Shown: positions 38,055 to 50,337, numbered from the stretch's first letter. The stretch is DNA of 64,000 nucleotides from Notospermus geniculatus (GCA_002633025.1 NMRB01000020.1:216631-280630); one strand, 5' to 3'. Program-made: numbers and translations. Notes: generated by a model not told the origin, from the letters alone.

Positions 38055-38573
38055 TCTTACTACTATAATAGGAGAGCCTCTCCTTACTCATGCAAATGAG
38101 GGGTCGTGACCTCACTGAACTCACACTGGATTGGGCCGCGGAAAGTGGGTCGTGGCCTCCGACGGATTTGTACATCATACTACATCTAAATTCGGCCAAT
38201 TTCCAGTGCTTGATAGAACAGACGATGTAATCCANAGGACGAGCAGATGGCAGGGGTGGTGGGTGTTTCCGAGGTCCAAAAGCACCCCACGGGCAGTGCC
38301 CTGGCCCCCGGGATAACACACCCCAGAAATATACATAGGCCTATATACATATTTCTGGGGTGTGTTATCCCGGGGGTCAGGGCATGTCCGTGGGTGCTTT
38401 TGGACCTCGGAAACACCCACCATCCCTGTCATGCATGCCTCAAGTCCCTGTGAGGACGAGGCCCGCGGAGCATGGCCCTTGGTTATGGACTCACTGAAAA
38501 CGTCTACAATGAACTGCTGTAGGTGAGAAGGCTTTGAATGTATTGCAGGGGCAACGCCCCTGCAAACTTCTAG
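38055..38573 (+). mobile_element. Non-autonomous Helitron-like element
   Basis: Begins TCTTACTACTATAATAGG and ends with a hairpin (GCAGGGGCAACGCCCCTGC) 7 nt before a terminal CTAG, inserted exactly between A and T. F' has the empty site ATAGAATTAGAAA near 53,990. TC start, 3' hairpin, CTRR end and A/T target without duplication are the Helitron hallmarks. A foldback block at about 38,247-38,432 (arms with GGTGGGTGTTTCCGAGGTCC and its complement) is nested inside. It includes an unresolved base at 38,235. No Rep/helicase sequence is present. Confidence 0.8.
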
Positions 38574-39167
38574 TTAGAAATAATAGTCAGCAGGTAAGCA
38601 TTGGGACGGTACAGTTATTTTCATTTAAACTACCCGGTACACTGCATCTTGGAGGAATCCTCCAAGATTGCATTAAGATTCTGAAAAAGCTGTCTTCTGT
38701 TTATCAATCTGAACATATTTCAAATGAAAACATATATCCGGTACATCTAGCATGGTATGTTGCCATGGCCACAAACAATACAACAATAATTATTGTACTA
38801 AAACTCATTCCAAAAGCACTTCATGGAACTGTCAGGTCTGTAGGGCTAACTTCTGTACTGTTGTTGGTTTTAAAAATTCATTCATTTCAACTTTTCACAG
38901 TAGTGGCACACTCATTAGTGCACCTCTTATGTCAGTGAGTTCTGTCGATTGTGGGAAAAACAAAAACACTTCAGTTCTTGTGTGCTATTTCAGAACATTT
39001 TAAATTTGTTGGCATTATGTTGAAAAACGGTAAAAGTAGCATGCCGTCATGCCACCGGGAGTACAAGAGTGAAATGCTGAGCAAATAGGTCTACTTTTTG
39101 GTGAATACAGAAGACAAGTTGTTACTTATGCTTCCGGGATTCATCATGTCACATGATGGCATGGGAT

Positions 39168-39302
39168 CGTATTTTAGAATGTTCCTAAACGTTAAAGTCG
39201 ATCTTATGTCTATTGTAAAACCATCGAGAACAATAGATTTAAGGTGCACCTTAGAAACCCGATGCTATTTCATATTAAAATTAAGGAACATTCTAAAATA
39301 CG
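39168..39302. mobile_element. Short inverted-repeat element (copy F)
   Basis: CGTATTTTAGAATGTTCCT at the left pairs with AGGAACATTCTAAAATACG at the right. It is present in both copies (F' 54,577-54,716), with linked changes in both arms. The interior carries CACCTTAGAAACCCGAT, which matches the 3' tail of the SINE at 9,477-9,600. Confidence 0.65.
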
Positions 39303-42300
39303 GCCCATAGACTCACTGATGATCCACAATTGACATCGTGAACAGTAATCGGTCATCATTACCACAAGTACATCCAATCCAAAAGCAGACAAAACATCCC
39401 AGAACATCTAAAGTAAAGAAGAGGACAGTACTCCATCTGTAAACTGAACAACTTGTAACATCCGATGGAAACTGAACAGAACGTTCAGGTAGCCAACTTC
39501 TTTTATCATGGTGAAGCAACGTCTTTGCGCCAAGATCCAAGCTTCAAATGCTGCAGGGTGAAGATGATGGAGCATGCACGCATCCTCCTGCATCTAGGTA
39601 GTCTCAGACAGCAGCCCATTACTTCTTCAGGTACATTTCACTGTTTTTCTTTGACGAAGCAACATGGCCACACAGAAGAGAAAGAGCAACTCTTTTCTGC
39701 TGACTGCTGCATAGCTAGCCTTGCCAAGGCTAACAATGAACTCAAGTGGCTACACTAGAAGTCACTGAGGACATGGAGGACCTCAGACTCATGCAATTAA
39801 TTGAGCAACAGGAAATCATTGACGAATGCACGAACCAATTGAACGGCAATTGTACACAATTTGATCCATTTTCCAGAGGAATTATACAGAAACTGGACTA
39901 TCCCACATCACAATAATTCTGACAATTAGTATCCAATTGACCATGCATGAATGCAATCAATGCTAAGCAGCAGAGTTGCAACTGAACATCAGTGTCTATC
40001 TTATTCCTTTGGGAGCTCTCAGTGCAAGTATCGAAGTCGAATTTGTAATCATCCAATTGGTTCCAACATCATGACATCAGGACTGCCCCGAAAACCAAAT
40101 CATGAAGACACTTCCCAACAATCAGCAACAAAGCGATTAATGAAGCTTTATTGAAACGAGCTCCACCCAATCACATTTTGCACTTGTAATGGACAACTCT
40201 GTGCGGTGCAGTGACATCACATGCACAAGTCGGCTCTCATCACTGCAACATCATCAAGTTTCAATGACGAGGTCTATTGTTTTGAGGATTCCTGAATACC
40301 ACGCATAACAAATCGCTGTGTATGTTTGCCAGGTGAGAATTGCTTGGAATGCAAAAACACATGTCGATTTCTGAAACAACTTGGAAACAGAAAACACAAC
40401 CACGATGAAACTTGAAAGACTTTGTAATGAATTGATAATGAAATATCCACAAGAATATGTTAGCTCAGTGGTAGACCGTGATCCGTTCTAACGACTACAT
40501 AAATCTAAAGCTAAACTTGATTCTCGTCAATCAATACAATGTCATTCCGCAGGACTTGTCGATGTCAAAGATTAGTGTATCCAAGCCGGTCCCTAGCAAC
40601 GCAATTTCTGAAGATACCTGCTTGCAAAGAGATAGCGAGAAGACTCATAAAATGGGCACATAAGCATCTTGACATTGACAACAAATCACAAAGCTGTTGC
40701 TGGGATACCACTCAATATTGGAGCCAAGGAACGGCAGTCCTCAGAACAGGCGCGGCACATGGATTTTCACATGGTCAATGGTCAGTCTCAGTAAAACCAC
40801 TGCAACATAAAATATCGCCACCACCTACCTGCCTGCTCATAACCCACATATAAGTAACCATGGCAACATAATCATCTTTACTTTGTTTAGATCTGTTTGT
40901 ATTCGTATCCAGGGTAACCAGTAATTTGCGGAGAAGGGGGACACAGATTGATGAGCTCAATCAAGTCAATGTGCAACTACAACAGTTGAGTTGTATTGTA
41001 AACACTAAACGGCTGATTTTCTAAATCATTACAAGATAGATTGAAGAACAGTATTGCCATCATCAGCCCATTTCCATCAATTGCAGTTTTCAGACTGAAG
41101 ATACCTCAACCACCGCAACCATGAAATGAACAAGGGTATTTCATAGCAGAGACATCAACATGTAAGATGTAGCAATATCATCTCCACCAACTGAAACTAG
41201 GGAGACACCTATCAACATTTACCTGAACTAATAATCTATGGGGAAAGTGAAATCCATTTGGGCAGTTCTTTGATAAATAAGAATACTGGTACCGGTACAG
41301 CAAATCCTGTGCCTATTGTGACGATTATTTTTGAAGAAGTGGAAACAGTTTATTTAGTATACTGCAGAATGTATGTGGTATTGGCAAGGCTTTTTTCCAT
41401 GGCTTTCACCCAAACAAGCTATTTCACTGAACTTGATATTTTCTGGCCCCAAGATTATAATTGCATTTCACACTTATATTCATGAACTTCGTGAAACAAG
41501 TATAAAATTTCTTGCATATTTTCAAACATGAGGCCTGCTATTGATATAATCTTATAGAGAACTCAAAGGAGAAATTATTATACTTAGCCATTCAATTTGT
41601 AATAGGCCTACAAGTGATTAGATTGAACTAATGTATAAAAGTTCTAGCCTGCACCTCAAGAGAAAGTGCACGACAAAGCTGCTTACTTCTGCGATGGTGT
41701 TTGGAACAAAACAAGAAACCTTTTCAATTCAACCAGAAAAGGGTACATTCACGACCATTTGACCATAAATACAAACTCAATTCAGGCACTTTGGTTGGGA
41801 CATAAAAGCAATTTGAAGTTCAAATAAAGTGATAAGGGCTACATGTCCACTGACATTCTGAGTATGTTTAGTCTACATATTATTTTCTGTACATGAAGTC
41901 CTGAAATTAGGATCAAACCAAAGAATCAAGTGAAAATTTTACCATGCACAGCTGGCATTTGGAAGTCAGCCATGTTGTTCTCCTGTGTTGAACATCTTTT
42001 CACTCCAACAGACAATTTGACAAACTTCTGCTTAAATGCTGACAATTCAGATGGAAAAATTTAAAATACCGATACAACAATACCTGGGGAATGGACACAG
42101 TAGGGCTCCCATTCTACCAACATGTCAATTGCATCTTCAGCTACAAATACATTGTACATGTATCTGTCCACCAAAAAATTCCTTCCACAGTATGGCTAAT
42201 GCATTACCTTCATTAGGAGCTGGGTGATGCATCAAATCACATTACTGACCTTTGAAGACAATACCAGGCAAATATAAAGCTGAATTCACATAAAATATGT

Positions 42301-42648
42301 ATGGCTACTTTACACTCATTCCCCATTGATTGACTTCACACTGAAGATCAAGTCAAATCTACACGGCTACACTGGTGCAATGATCCCTCAAATCAAATTG
42401 CACTTCTGCCACTATGGTTGACTGGATACAATCTATGATGGCATGACAATTCATCATTTATGCATATTTAATAATGAAGACGGACAACCTAGAAACATGA
42501 CAACAAATACCCAGTTCATTTCTTGGAGAGTTACATTGATTGATCAGGTTGAACAAGAAATGAAGACACACAACTTCTTGATACATCGTATTTTAATACA
42601 GTAAAAGATGTGCCCCTGAGGAGTCACAATCACATGACATCTATCACT
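39303..42648. other. Non-coding stretch shared with F'
   Basis: No gene recognised. Bases 40,217-40,711 appear identical to 55,684-56,178, although the flanks differ by several percent. A tRNA A-box-like TTAGCTCAGTGGTAGA occurs at about 40,460, without a matching B box. Confidence 0.4.
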
Positions 42649-42813
42649 AAGAAAATCGCGAACTTCAGAACGAGGCTCAACAGGCAGCGCCGCCACAAAA
42701 CACGGCGGCTTACGAAAACAATCAGTGAGTAGCAACTGGATTGTTTTCGTAAGCTGCCGTGTTTTGTGGCGGCGCTGCCTGTTGAGCCTCATTCTGAAGT
42801 TCGCGATTTTCTT
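42649..42813. repeat. Near-perfect palindrome specific to copy F
   Basis: AAGAAAATCGCGAACTTCAG... to ...AAGTTCGCGATTTTCTT forms arms of about 70 bp around a short spacer near 42,730, with a few mismatches in the outer part. The corresponding part of F' (58,754-59,397) is entirely different sequence. Confidence 0.75.
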
Positions 42814-43416
42814 GTGTAAATTTTTCGAAAATTCTGGATATTTTGTGTTGAAATTATGTGAAATCACCCGTTGATGGTAAAACCAATGTGTTGATATGAA
42901 TGTTTGGTTTGTATGGATGGATTAGAACGCCATTGTTTGTGGAGTCAAAGTGAATATGACCGTGAAAACGGTGTTTAATCGACGGGACATCGGATCATTC
43001 CTATTCATGTACAAGAAAAGGCATGAGTTTCATTCCTTGTCTGTATTATATATATAGGGGGTAGGACCCCCGTAATTAGCGGTACAAGTTCCTGTGTGAT
43101 GACTTATCGATATAGGATTTAGCGGGAAACAAAATTCGCATTATGTCGGGTGTCGACGGTAATTTGCATTTGGTTGTGCAGAAAAAATTTAGCGAACGCC
43201 GCAGGCAGCAATTCGCGATTTTTGCTAGAATTTTTCCCGGCCGCGAACATATTTCGTGATATCTACGACAGCAACAGGACATCATGCATGACCAGGCACT
43301 GAACCTGTTCTGTCACACCATGACACTGTGTTTGTGCATGCAAAAACAGGCCAATACATAGGCCTAATTAGGCCTACATAACGCCTGGGCTACAGGCCAA
43401 TACATATAGGCCTAAT

Positions 43417-43849
43417 CAGTCAGGAACTTTTGCCGCATCGGGAGGTGACCTCCCAATCGAAAAAACTCCCAGTCGGGAGGTAATAACCCAATTGAGTTTT
43501 CGTACACCTCCCAATTGGGATTTCAATGTTCTCTTCCCTTCCCAACTTTCATCAAATATTGGGGAAAATCAACGTCAACTCGGCCAGAAAATTTACTTCA
43601 ATCAGAAATTTTTTTCACACAAACCTTGATCTTTGTTTCACGTTTTCCACTGGTTACGACCATGCGCAAATGCGCGATGTGATGCGCAAATCTGTTCTTA
43701 GATTTTGAACTGCCTGATCGAGACATTCCTCCTGTTCAAGCAACAAAAAATTACAACATAATATCCCGTTTCGGACACAACCTCCCAGTCGGGAGATGCA
43801 AAATCCCAATCGGGAGGTGATCTCCCGATGCGGCAAAAGTTCCTGACTG
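43417..43849. mobile_element. 433-bp MITE (CAGTCAGGAACTTTTGCCGC termini)
   Basis: Termini CAGTCAGGAACTTTTGCCGC and its complement are perfect, continuing through ATCGGGAGGT. CTAAT is found directly on both sides (43,412-43,416 and 43,850-43,854). CTCCCAATYGGGAG-type palindromic units recur four or more times inside. F' lacks it (near 59,672). CAG ends suggest a hAT relative, but a 5-bp duplication is short for that group. Confidence 0.75.
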
Positions 43850-46478
43850 CTAATTAGGCCTACATAACGCCTGGGCTAAGTGCGTGATAGTGCATTGCAG
43901 TGCAGTGCAGTGCAGTGCATGCACTACACTACATGACTACACTGCATCTAGTCTCAAAGCCGAAACTTACACTTCTAATGGGACCACCTTCCGGGTGTAC
44001 CGCCCTGTCATACTCTGTGTGGGACCTCCCTTGTCTTGTAGTTCATTGGAACGTCTTGTTTCAACAACATTTTTCCAACCAGAAGTCCCCCCTTCATAAC
44101 CCATGGCCGCGGCCATCATTCCGCAGTCGGTTGCCTACACATCCACATGCATCATCATATGACGGCTTCCCTGACGACATGGTGGCTGCATACTTTCGGC
44201 ATATATTCAGTTCATCCACAATTACTATCCATTTTTCTACATGCCACACTTCAATCCTTTCTGAACATGATAATCAGGGAGAAATAAAGTGGGTAAAACG
44301 GTCATTTAAGTGAGTTTTCGGGGGTTAAATTTGAGGTGGCACATTCCAAACAAACAAGATGGCGAGTCTTTCTATCCCACAATTCCATTCAATATTTACT
44401 CACATGACCATAACAAGCTAAATATAGCACGTGCACGTGTGCGCTTGTCATCGGCATCATGGGCGTGATCATCTTTAGGCCTATCCTCATGGCTCCTCAC
44501 ATTACCCAATGGTTCTTTTGGATGATGTGGAGGTCTTGTAACCAATAATATCAATCTGTCATGCATTCCTTGATTTCTGCACTGGGATGTTCTTGTGTCG
44601 AAAATTCTGACACGGTCGGATAGTGACTGAATATTGGAAATTGAGAAAAAAATCTGTTTCTTTAAAATTTATCAAATATTTATTTTCTGGATACATTGTA
44701 TGTCATTTTTTACACAGTCACTGTACACATTTTCATTCATTCCACAAAACATTATCTCACATCACAGTATAACAATTTCACATCATCAATGATTATCTTT
44801 TTAATACGCAACTGAATCAATTTAAAATTGATCAGATGAGATATGTGACAAAGAATGACAAAGTGAACACACTATCATCACAATTTTAGGCGGAACTGGC
44901 GGAACTAGAACACACAAATGAAGACACACAAAGCCAATCTCTTAATCCAGTCAACACAAACTAGCTAGATAAAGCATACTACCACTTGACAGCATGCTTC
45001 CACACAGCTCCATGAATCTTGGAAAGTGAAATCACGATTTTTAATATACCCCGGTAACCTTCCTGTAGATGATATGTAAGATAAGATGTACAGAAAGTTT
45101 CACTCGGCATATGAATAATAAAATACACTGAATAAGAAGTGAGTGATACCAGGAAGCCATTCTCATGGTTAAGTCAGCTCAGACTGATTTCCCAAGTTTC
45201 ACATTGGAATAAAACTACGGTAAGCATAACAAACATTTCCTCCTAACTGGCATCTTACTATTTGAGATACATTTATCGGACCAAAAACTTCAAATTCTCT
45301 CCAGCCAAACTTTGTTTCAATTCATTACCGGTAATTTAAATAGATTACAACGAAGCAACTTGGATACTGATATGTAATGTACATGAGATGCTCAGAACAC
45401 CCAAGAGTAATAGATTTCCTCAGATTTCCATCGTTGCATGAGACTTTTACATAAGCTATGGTCCAATATAGGTACCCGGTAATACAACACATATCATCAG
45501 TACCGGTACTGGTATGTATAGCAGGCATCTTTCGATTGGTTGTTGTGTCCTTGACGGTAAACAAGTACTTTTGTCTTGCCAGCCTGATACCTGTCTCTGG
45601 AAGTCGCACTTAGACAGCACATCCCAGCAGCTGTCTTCCTAGTTCTTTTGAGACACTGTTGTCCAGGATCTTCACAGCCATGTATCTTCAGTTTCCATTG
45701 CCCTAGGAGAAGGTGAAAAAAATAGAAATGTTAATAGACCATCGTAATCCTGGCAAAAAAACAATCCTTCTCTGAACTGATGGTGCTGTTAGAATCTAGA
45801 TTTTATTCCTTCGCATACATTAAAATCCAGTAGCATCGCTTTGTCATATTGACAAGACCAGGCTATTCCGCACGTCTTGGCTTTTAAAATGGCATAAAAA
45901 GGAATCACAAGACCTGTCACACTGATCACTGGTCATGGTATGGGAGTCAAGGGAGTAAACCTCTCAAAGTTAAGAGCAATTGTGTACCAGCCTGTGATGT
46001 GTGGGATGTTGCTATTTACCACTCAAGGGGAGCAAGGCCTTGAGGGAGGGCAGAATTATCCTGAGAATATCAGAGGTTCTTGTTAGAGCTCGCTCCTTTC
46101 TTCGCCGCACACAAATGGTGACGGAGGGAGTGAGCACTTAAGCCCCCTATTACATAGAGCTATAGGCTATTGGGTATTCTAGGCACGTTTCGAAGGGCAC
46201 GTGTATAGTGTGAATCAAGCAAGGTTATTTCAATGAGTGGTTTACATAAGACTAAACTATTCTGAGGGCACGCTATTCTCTTCTGGTGTCTGGTTGTGAA
46301 ACAAAGTTCAGGTTCGATAATTCAGCAAAGGAAATATTTTACAGAGTGCAGGGCCGTATTTAAAGGGAGGCGAGGGGGCTCTTGCCTCCCCCAGAGCCAA
46401 CCAAAAAACGTGATTTTCATGCGGATTTTGGGCAAAAAACGGCAAAAAGAGGTCTTCNTTCTATGTACAGGAAGCCTT

Positions 46479-46590
46479 ACATAGAAGTATACGGTATACG
46501 AAAACACCATTTAACAAAGGCTTCAAGTGGATTCACGACCGTGAAGCCATTGTTAACCGCGGTATTCGTATACCGTATAGTTCTATGTAA
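46479..46590. mobile_element. Nested inverted-repeat insert with 10-bp duplication
   Basis: ACATAGAAGTATACGGTATACGAA-type left arm and its complement at the right, flanked by AGGAAGCCTT on both sides (46,469-46,478 and 46,591-46,600). Its arm resembles the terminus of the host element (TTACATAGAGCTATA...), suggesting a relative inserted into a relative. Confidence 0.6.
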
Positions 46591-47078
46591 AGGAAGCCTT
46601 AGCCCGAAGAAAATTCCCGAACTTTAGGGTCAGGGAAAAAGTTCGCCTCCAGGGCATACTCCTTGTCCATATGCACCCGCATAAAAAAGGGCCAGGATCG
46701 CCAGGGGAAGGTTTTGGGGTGGATTGGAGGTTTTGGGGATGGATTTATTTTGAAGTTTAGGCCTAGATCTACCGATCTTACATGCCTTACAAAACAAAAA
46801 TTTAGGGCCTACCATGTAGGCCTCGAGGCCTATAACGGAGAGACTTTGCGTAAGAAATGACCCTCAAATCGTGCTACAACGTGAATCCCCTCATTTCAAC
46901 TTCTAAGGCCTACAACAAGTAGGGCCTTGAAGCCCAAGGTACCGGTAGGCATGTTTTCGTGTCGACCGTCGCGGCAACTTGCTTGGCCTGAAACTAAACG
47001 GGTCGAATGTCTCTTCTAGAGGAACGTGCGTCTCAATCACCGTCGGCACTACACCACACTGTCACAAGTGTTCACTTT

Positions 47079-47258
47079 TCCGCCGGATCCGTGTCTCCAA
47101 GGACGATTCTCATCTTGGTGACACGGATCCGTGTCTCCAAGAGCGATCATCAACTTGGAGGCACGGATCCGTGTCTATAACCTGGCCGTTCGGGAAACGG
47201 ATCATCCGTGTCTCCAAGCGCCATACTCGTATTGGAGAAACGGATCCGTGTCTATAAC
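47079..47258. repeat. Degenerate array of GGATCCGTGTCT units
   Basis: Four exact copies of GGATCCGTGTCT plus one split copy (GGATCATCCGTGTCT), spaced about 40 bp apart and each followed by CCAAG or ATAACC. ACACGGATCCGTGT is itself palindromic, so the array folds into serial hairpins. It lies inside the 46,142-47,398 element. Confidence 0.75.
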
Positions 47259-47402
47259 CCCGGCCTACAACAAAAGAACAGACTTCCAAAACAATCGAAG
47301 TTAATCTCCGTAGACCGTGACTGGCGACAAATTCTTTTGTTCATACCTCCAACATGGCCACCGGTGCAAACACTCTATGGCTCTATGTAATAGGGGCCTT
47401 AA

Positions 47403-49120
47403 GAACTCATGATTAGCTCAGGATGGACAGAATAGTTCTGGTGTAATTAACCTTAGAGAAGAGTTGAGCAGAGATTGTGGATGCACCTCAACCAGTGCTG
47501 GGGAATTGCTCTGTCACTGCTGCCTGTTTACCGTACCTACTCTTTGCCATTTTATATGACGGAATACTCTTTCGAAATCACTTTTTTGGGAGCTCAGGCT
47601 CTATAGCACTGAAAACAGGCAGATGATGACAACAGTGGGACAAAATTGCATGGGAAAGCAGTGACACCATAGGAATGAAGCTGATAAAGGAATTCGGCGA
47701 TGGCGAGGTGCAAATTGCATGTCTTGAGGCCCTCAACGTATGGTACAAAGTTGAGCTGGTTGATTGCTGCCACCACGAGAGTGAAGGAAGTGAAGCAGCC
47801 AAAAATTCACCTCAGATCAGTAAACAGTTGGTAGAAACATGGAGGAATTATAAATTCCTCCAAGGTAGAAGTGACTCCCCCCCGTGCACCCAAGACCCTT
47901 TTGGTGCACATACACCAAAACCAGATTCCAGCACATTGGCGGTTCCCACAAGCCAATGGCTTCAACGCTATTTCAATGAAGTGTCTACATAGAAATTGGT
48001 TTCGCCTCTATGATTTCTGCAGTGTGTGGATGGCACTTCATTGAAGTACCATGGGAGTTATTAGGGAGTTTAAGAAATCAAATGATAAACGTTAAATTTA
48101 CGACGACATCATTTTTTGTATCGAAAATGCAATATATAGTAGGAAAAATAACATTGTCGTAAAGTTAATGTTTATCGTTTGAGTTCTTAAACTCCCTATT
48201 GGCTCGTGGAAACTGCACTGCAGAACACACTGGAAACTGGTTTTGATGTGTATGCACCTTTGTGACATTCAGATTGCTAGCAGGTACTCAATCCGGTCAT
48301 CTTCTTTGATTTGTTTTGGTTTTCCATTTCATGACATTCCATTTCAAAGAAGGAAGTGCTGGGAAAAACCCATCACAATGATACTCTGGCATCGGTGAAA
48401 AAAATTAACATACTTCTGCAATTTACAAAGCAATTGAAGTAAAAAGCATCGCATACAGCATAATGAACGGCAGGATATGAAATCTGGGAAGGATGTATGG
48501 TATGATTCACCCAGGCAGATCAACAGCATGACTGATATGATGTGGGTGTATTTTTACCAGAAGTGGAGAGAACAGATGTTGGATGCACCTCAGCCAGATT
48601 ATAATTATGTCCTGGGGGCCCTTCAAGATAGGCTGGGGGAGCAGGTTCATGATATCAATGTCATTTAAGCCCCTTGGCCCTTGCAAAAAGCATGGGTCAC
48701 TTTTTTTGTCTCTGATATTCCAGAAGAAGGTCACCAATAAAATGTCATGCATTACCTTGTAGTGTAACAGACAGCATTGTCTTTTTTTGCAAAACAAGCA
48801 GTGATGCTGAAAGCAGGGTTCATCAGCGAACTGTTCAAATCATACTGGTAATTGATGCCGGGATGATTTGATATACCGGTAAGCATACAGCAGATACAGT
48901 TCACCACATCATTCAGAAACACACAGGGATCCGTTCACCACCAGCTTTTGTGAAGTGCAAATAGCATGTTACATTTGTACTTAGATCGTTATAAGCAGAG
49001 CCGAACCCTACTATTCTACACTCTGGCTGGTCTGAGCCTATCGTGCTCATAAAGCTGTCTCATACTGAGTTCCTGATGATTCGAAGTCGAATTCTTGTGA
49101 AGGCATGCGAAGTGTGGGTT
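47403..49120. other. Non-coding stretch at the end of unit F
   Basis: Open plus-strand frames at 47,675-47,992 and 48,477-48,668 are shifted or stopped in F' and show no family match. It contains a short MITE at 48,062-48,198. The last ~130 bp (about 48,991-49,120) have no counterpart within the window because F' ends at the window border. Confidence 0.4.
48062..48198. mobile_element. Short MITE (AGGGAGTTTAAG termini), copy F only
   Basis: TTAGGGAGTTTAAGAA at the left pairs with TTCTTAAACTCCCTA at the right. F' has the empty site GGGAGTTATTGGCTC near 62,862. TATT or TAT appears duplicated, but the ends are ambiguous by one or two bases. Confidence 0.7.
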
Positions 49121-50337
49121 TAAGATGACATGGGTCATCATTACACAAACATCAAGAGATGTGACTCTTTTTCTGAAATCAGAACAGGGCAACTTTTAAT
49201 AAAGAGAAAGACTTTTTGACACAATCATGCAGGGCACCAGGATACTCTAACTGCTGAAGAGAATGCATTTGCTTCAATTTATTCATATGGCAAAATATCA
49301 CCTGTCAGTTGACAATCATTAGCAGAATTTATTGGTGTTGAGCTAACCATTATGTTTCTGTTTCAATATGCATTTGATGATCCCAATGAATAGAACTGCA
49401 CAGAAGTGCTTTCGAAACAACATAGCCAGGTAACCACGGTAATAGGAAAACAAGACTACAGCCATGTTTCCATGGATACATGGTGAACTCAGAGGATATC
49501 ACTTTTCATGGGAGTATACTAGTAAGTACCGGTACAAGTGTTCAATCTGAAAAGCCATCTTAGCAAAGTTTGCACAATTAATCTGGAGTTTGCTGTATTG
49601 TGTTGTGTTTTCATGGGTATTTTAGAGATCAATTCATTCCTGACAGTCAACGATAGTTCACATCGCCCCAACTCTGTGAACTCTAGGGACGTTTTTCACT
49701 TCATGCGTATAAAAAGAAGTTTGCAAACATGACCTGGTCACCACACCACCAGTCCCACAGGGGCACTGCCACATGGTAAATGACTGTGCCCAGTCAGCGG
49801 TAAAATGCTATAAAAAATACGCTTCAATACATGATGAAAACATACTGCACAAAATGAGCGACACCTAATTGTTCATATGCGAGACAGCGTAGGGCATTTC
49901 GTAACTGTATGAATTTTTCATACTGACCTACATTTGTATGATCCAGGTGATAAAAAGTGTAAGTCAACAAGCGATCATGGGAGAGTGAACAAGGCTGTTT
50001 CGAGGGTAAATATTGTTGAAACATGTGAAAAGAGCATAACATCATTCATGGTATCAATGCCAAACAATAGAACCAATATTATGACCACGGCTAATCAGAA
50101 ACTCTAACTTTCATTTCTTGCTGCAAACAAACTGTACAAAATAATCTGAACTTACATAAAAAGTTGGTTTGCTAATTAAGTCAACACAACTGTGGCATGA
50201 GTGTGAGGGTTTGGGGCCATCTGTAAGACCGGTGTAACATTTGTGGTTGCCAATGTTCCCCAACAATAGCCAGCAACCTGAACAGTGCCACATCAGACTG
50301 CCACAGAAATATACCGGTAAAGCAACAAAATCATTAC

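Larger units (their letters stand above)
46142..47398. mobile_element. TTAA-target element, long form (1,257 bp), with nested insert
   Basis: Termini GCCCCCTATTACATAGAGC and the complement of CTATGTAATAGGGGCC, flanked by TTAA (46,138-46,141 and 47,399-47,402). F' holds a 236-bp short form at exactly the same site (62,013-62,248). The long form contains a nested inverted-repeat insert (46,479-46,590) and an ACGGATCCGTGTCT array (47,079-47,258). No transposase recognised; base 46,458 is unresolved. Confidence 0.8.
32683..49120. repeat. Direct duplication unit F (first copy)
   Basis: This 16,438-bp unit is repeated from 49,121. It starts in FAM149 intron 1 and contains FAM149 exon 1 and about 14 kb of upstream sequence with no other recognised gene. 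Copies differ by SNPs, small indels and several whole-element insertions. Confidence 0.95.

Noticed and set aside
40455-40530. tRNA gene
   Set aside because: TTAGCTCAGTGGTAGA resembles a tRNA A box, but there is no B box at the right distance and no acceptor stem can be paired.
43884-44313. Overlapping plus-strand frames of 71 and 137 codons, also in F'
   Set aside because: They begin in a GTGCA repeat, are open in two frames at once, and lack similarity to any known domain.
47675-47992. Possible exon beginning MKLIKEFGDGEVQ
   Set aside because: In F' the frame stops earlier and several changes alter amino acids. There is no donor/acceptor pair and no family match.
48477-48668. Possible exon beginning MKSGKDVWYD
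   Set aside because: The frame is broken in F' by small indels (near 63,382 and 63,511).
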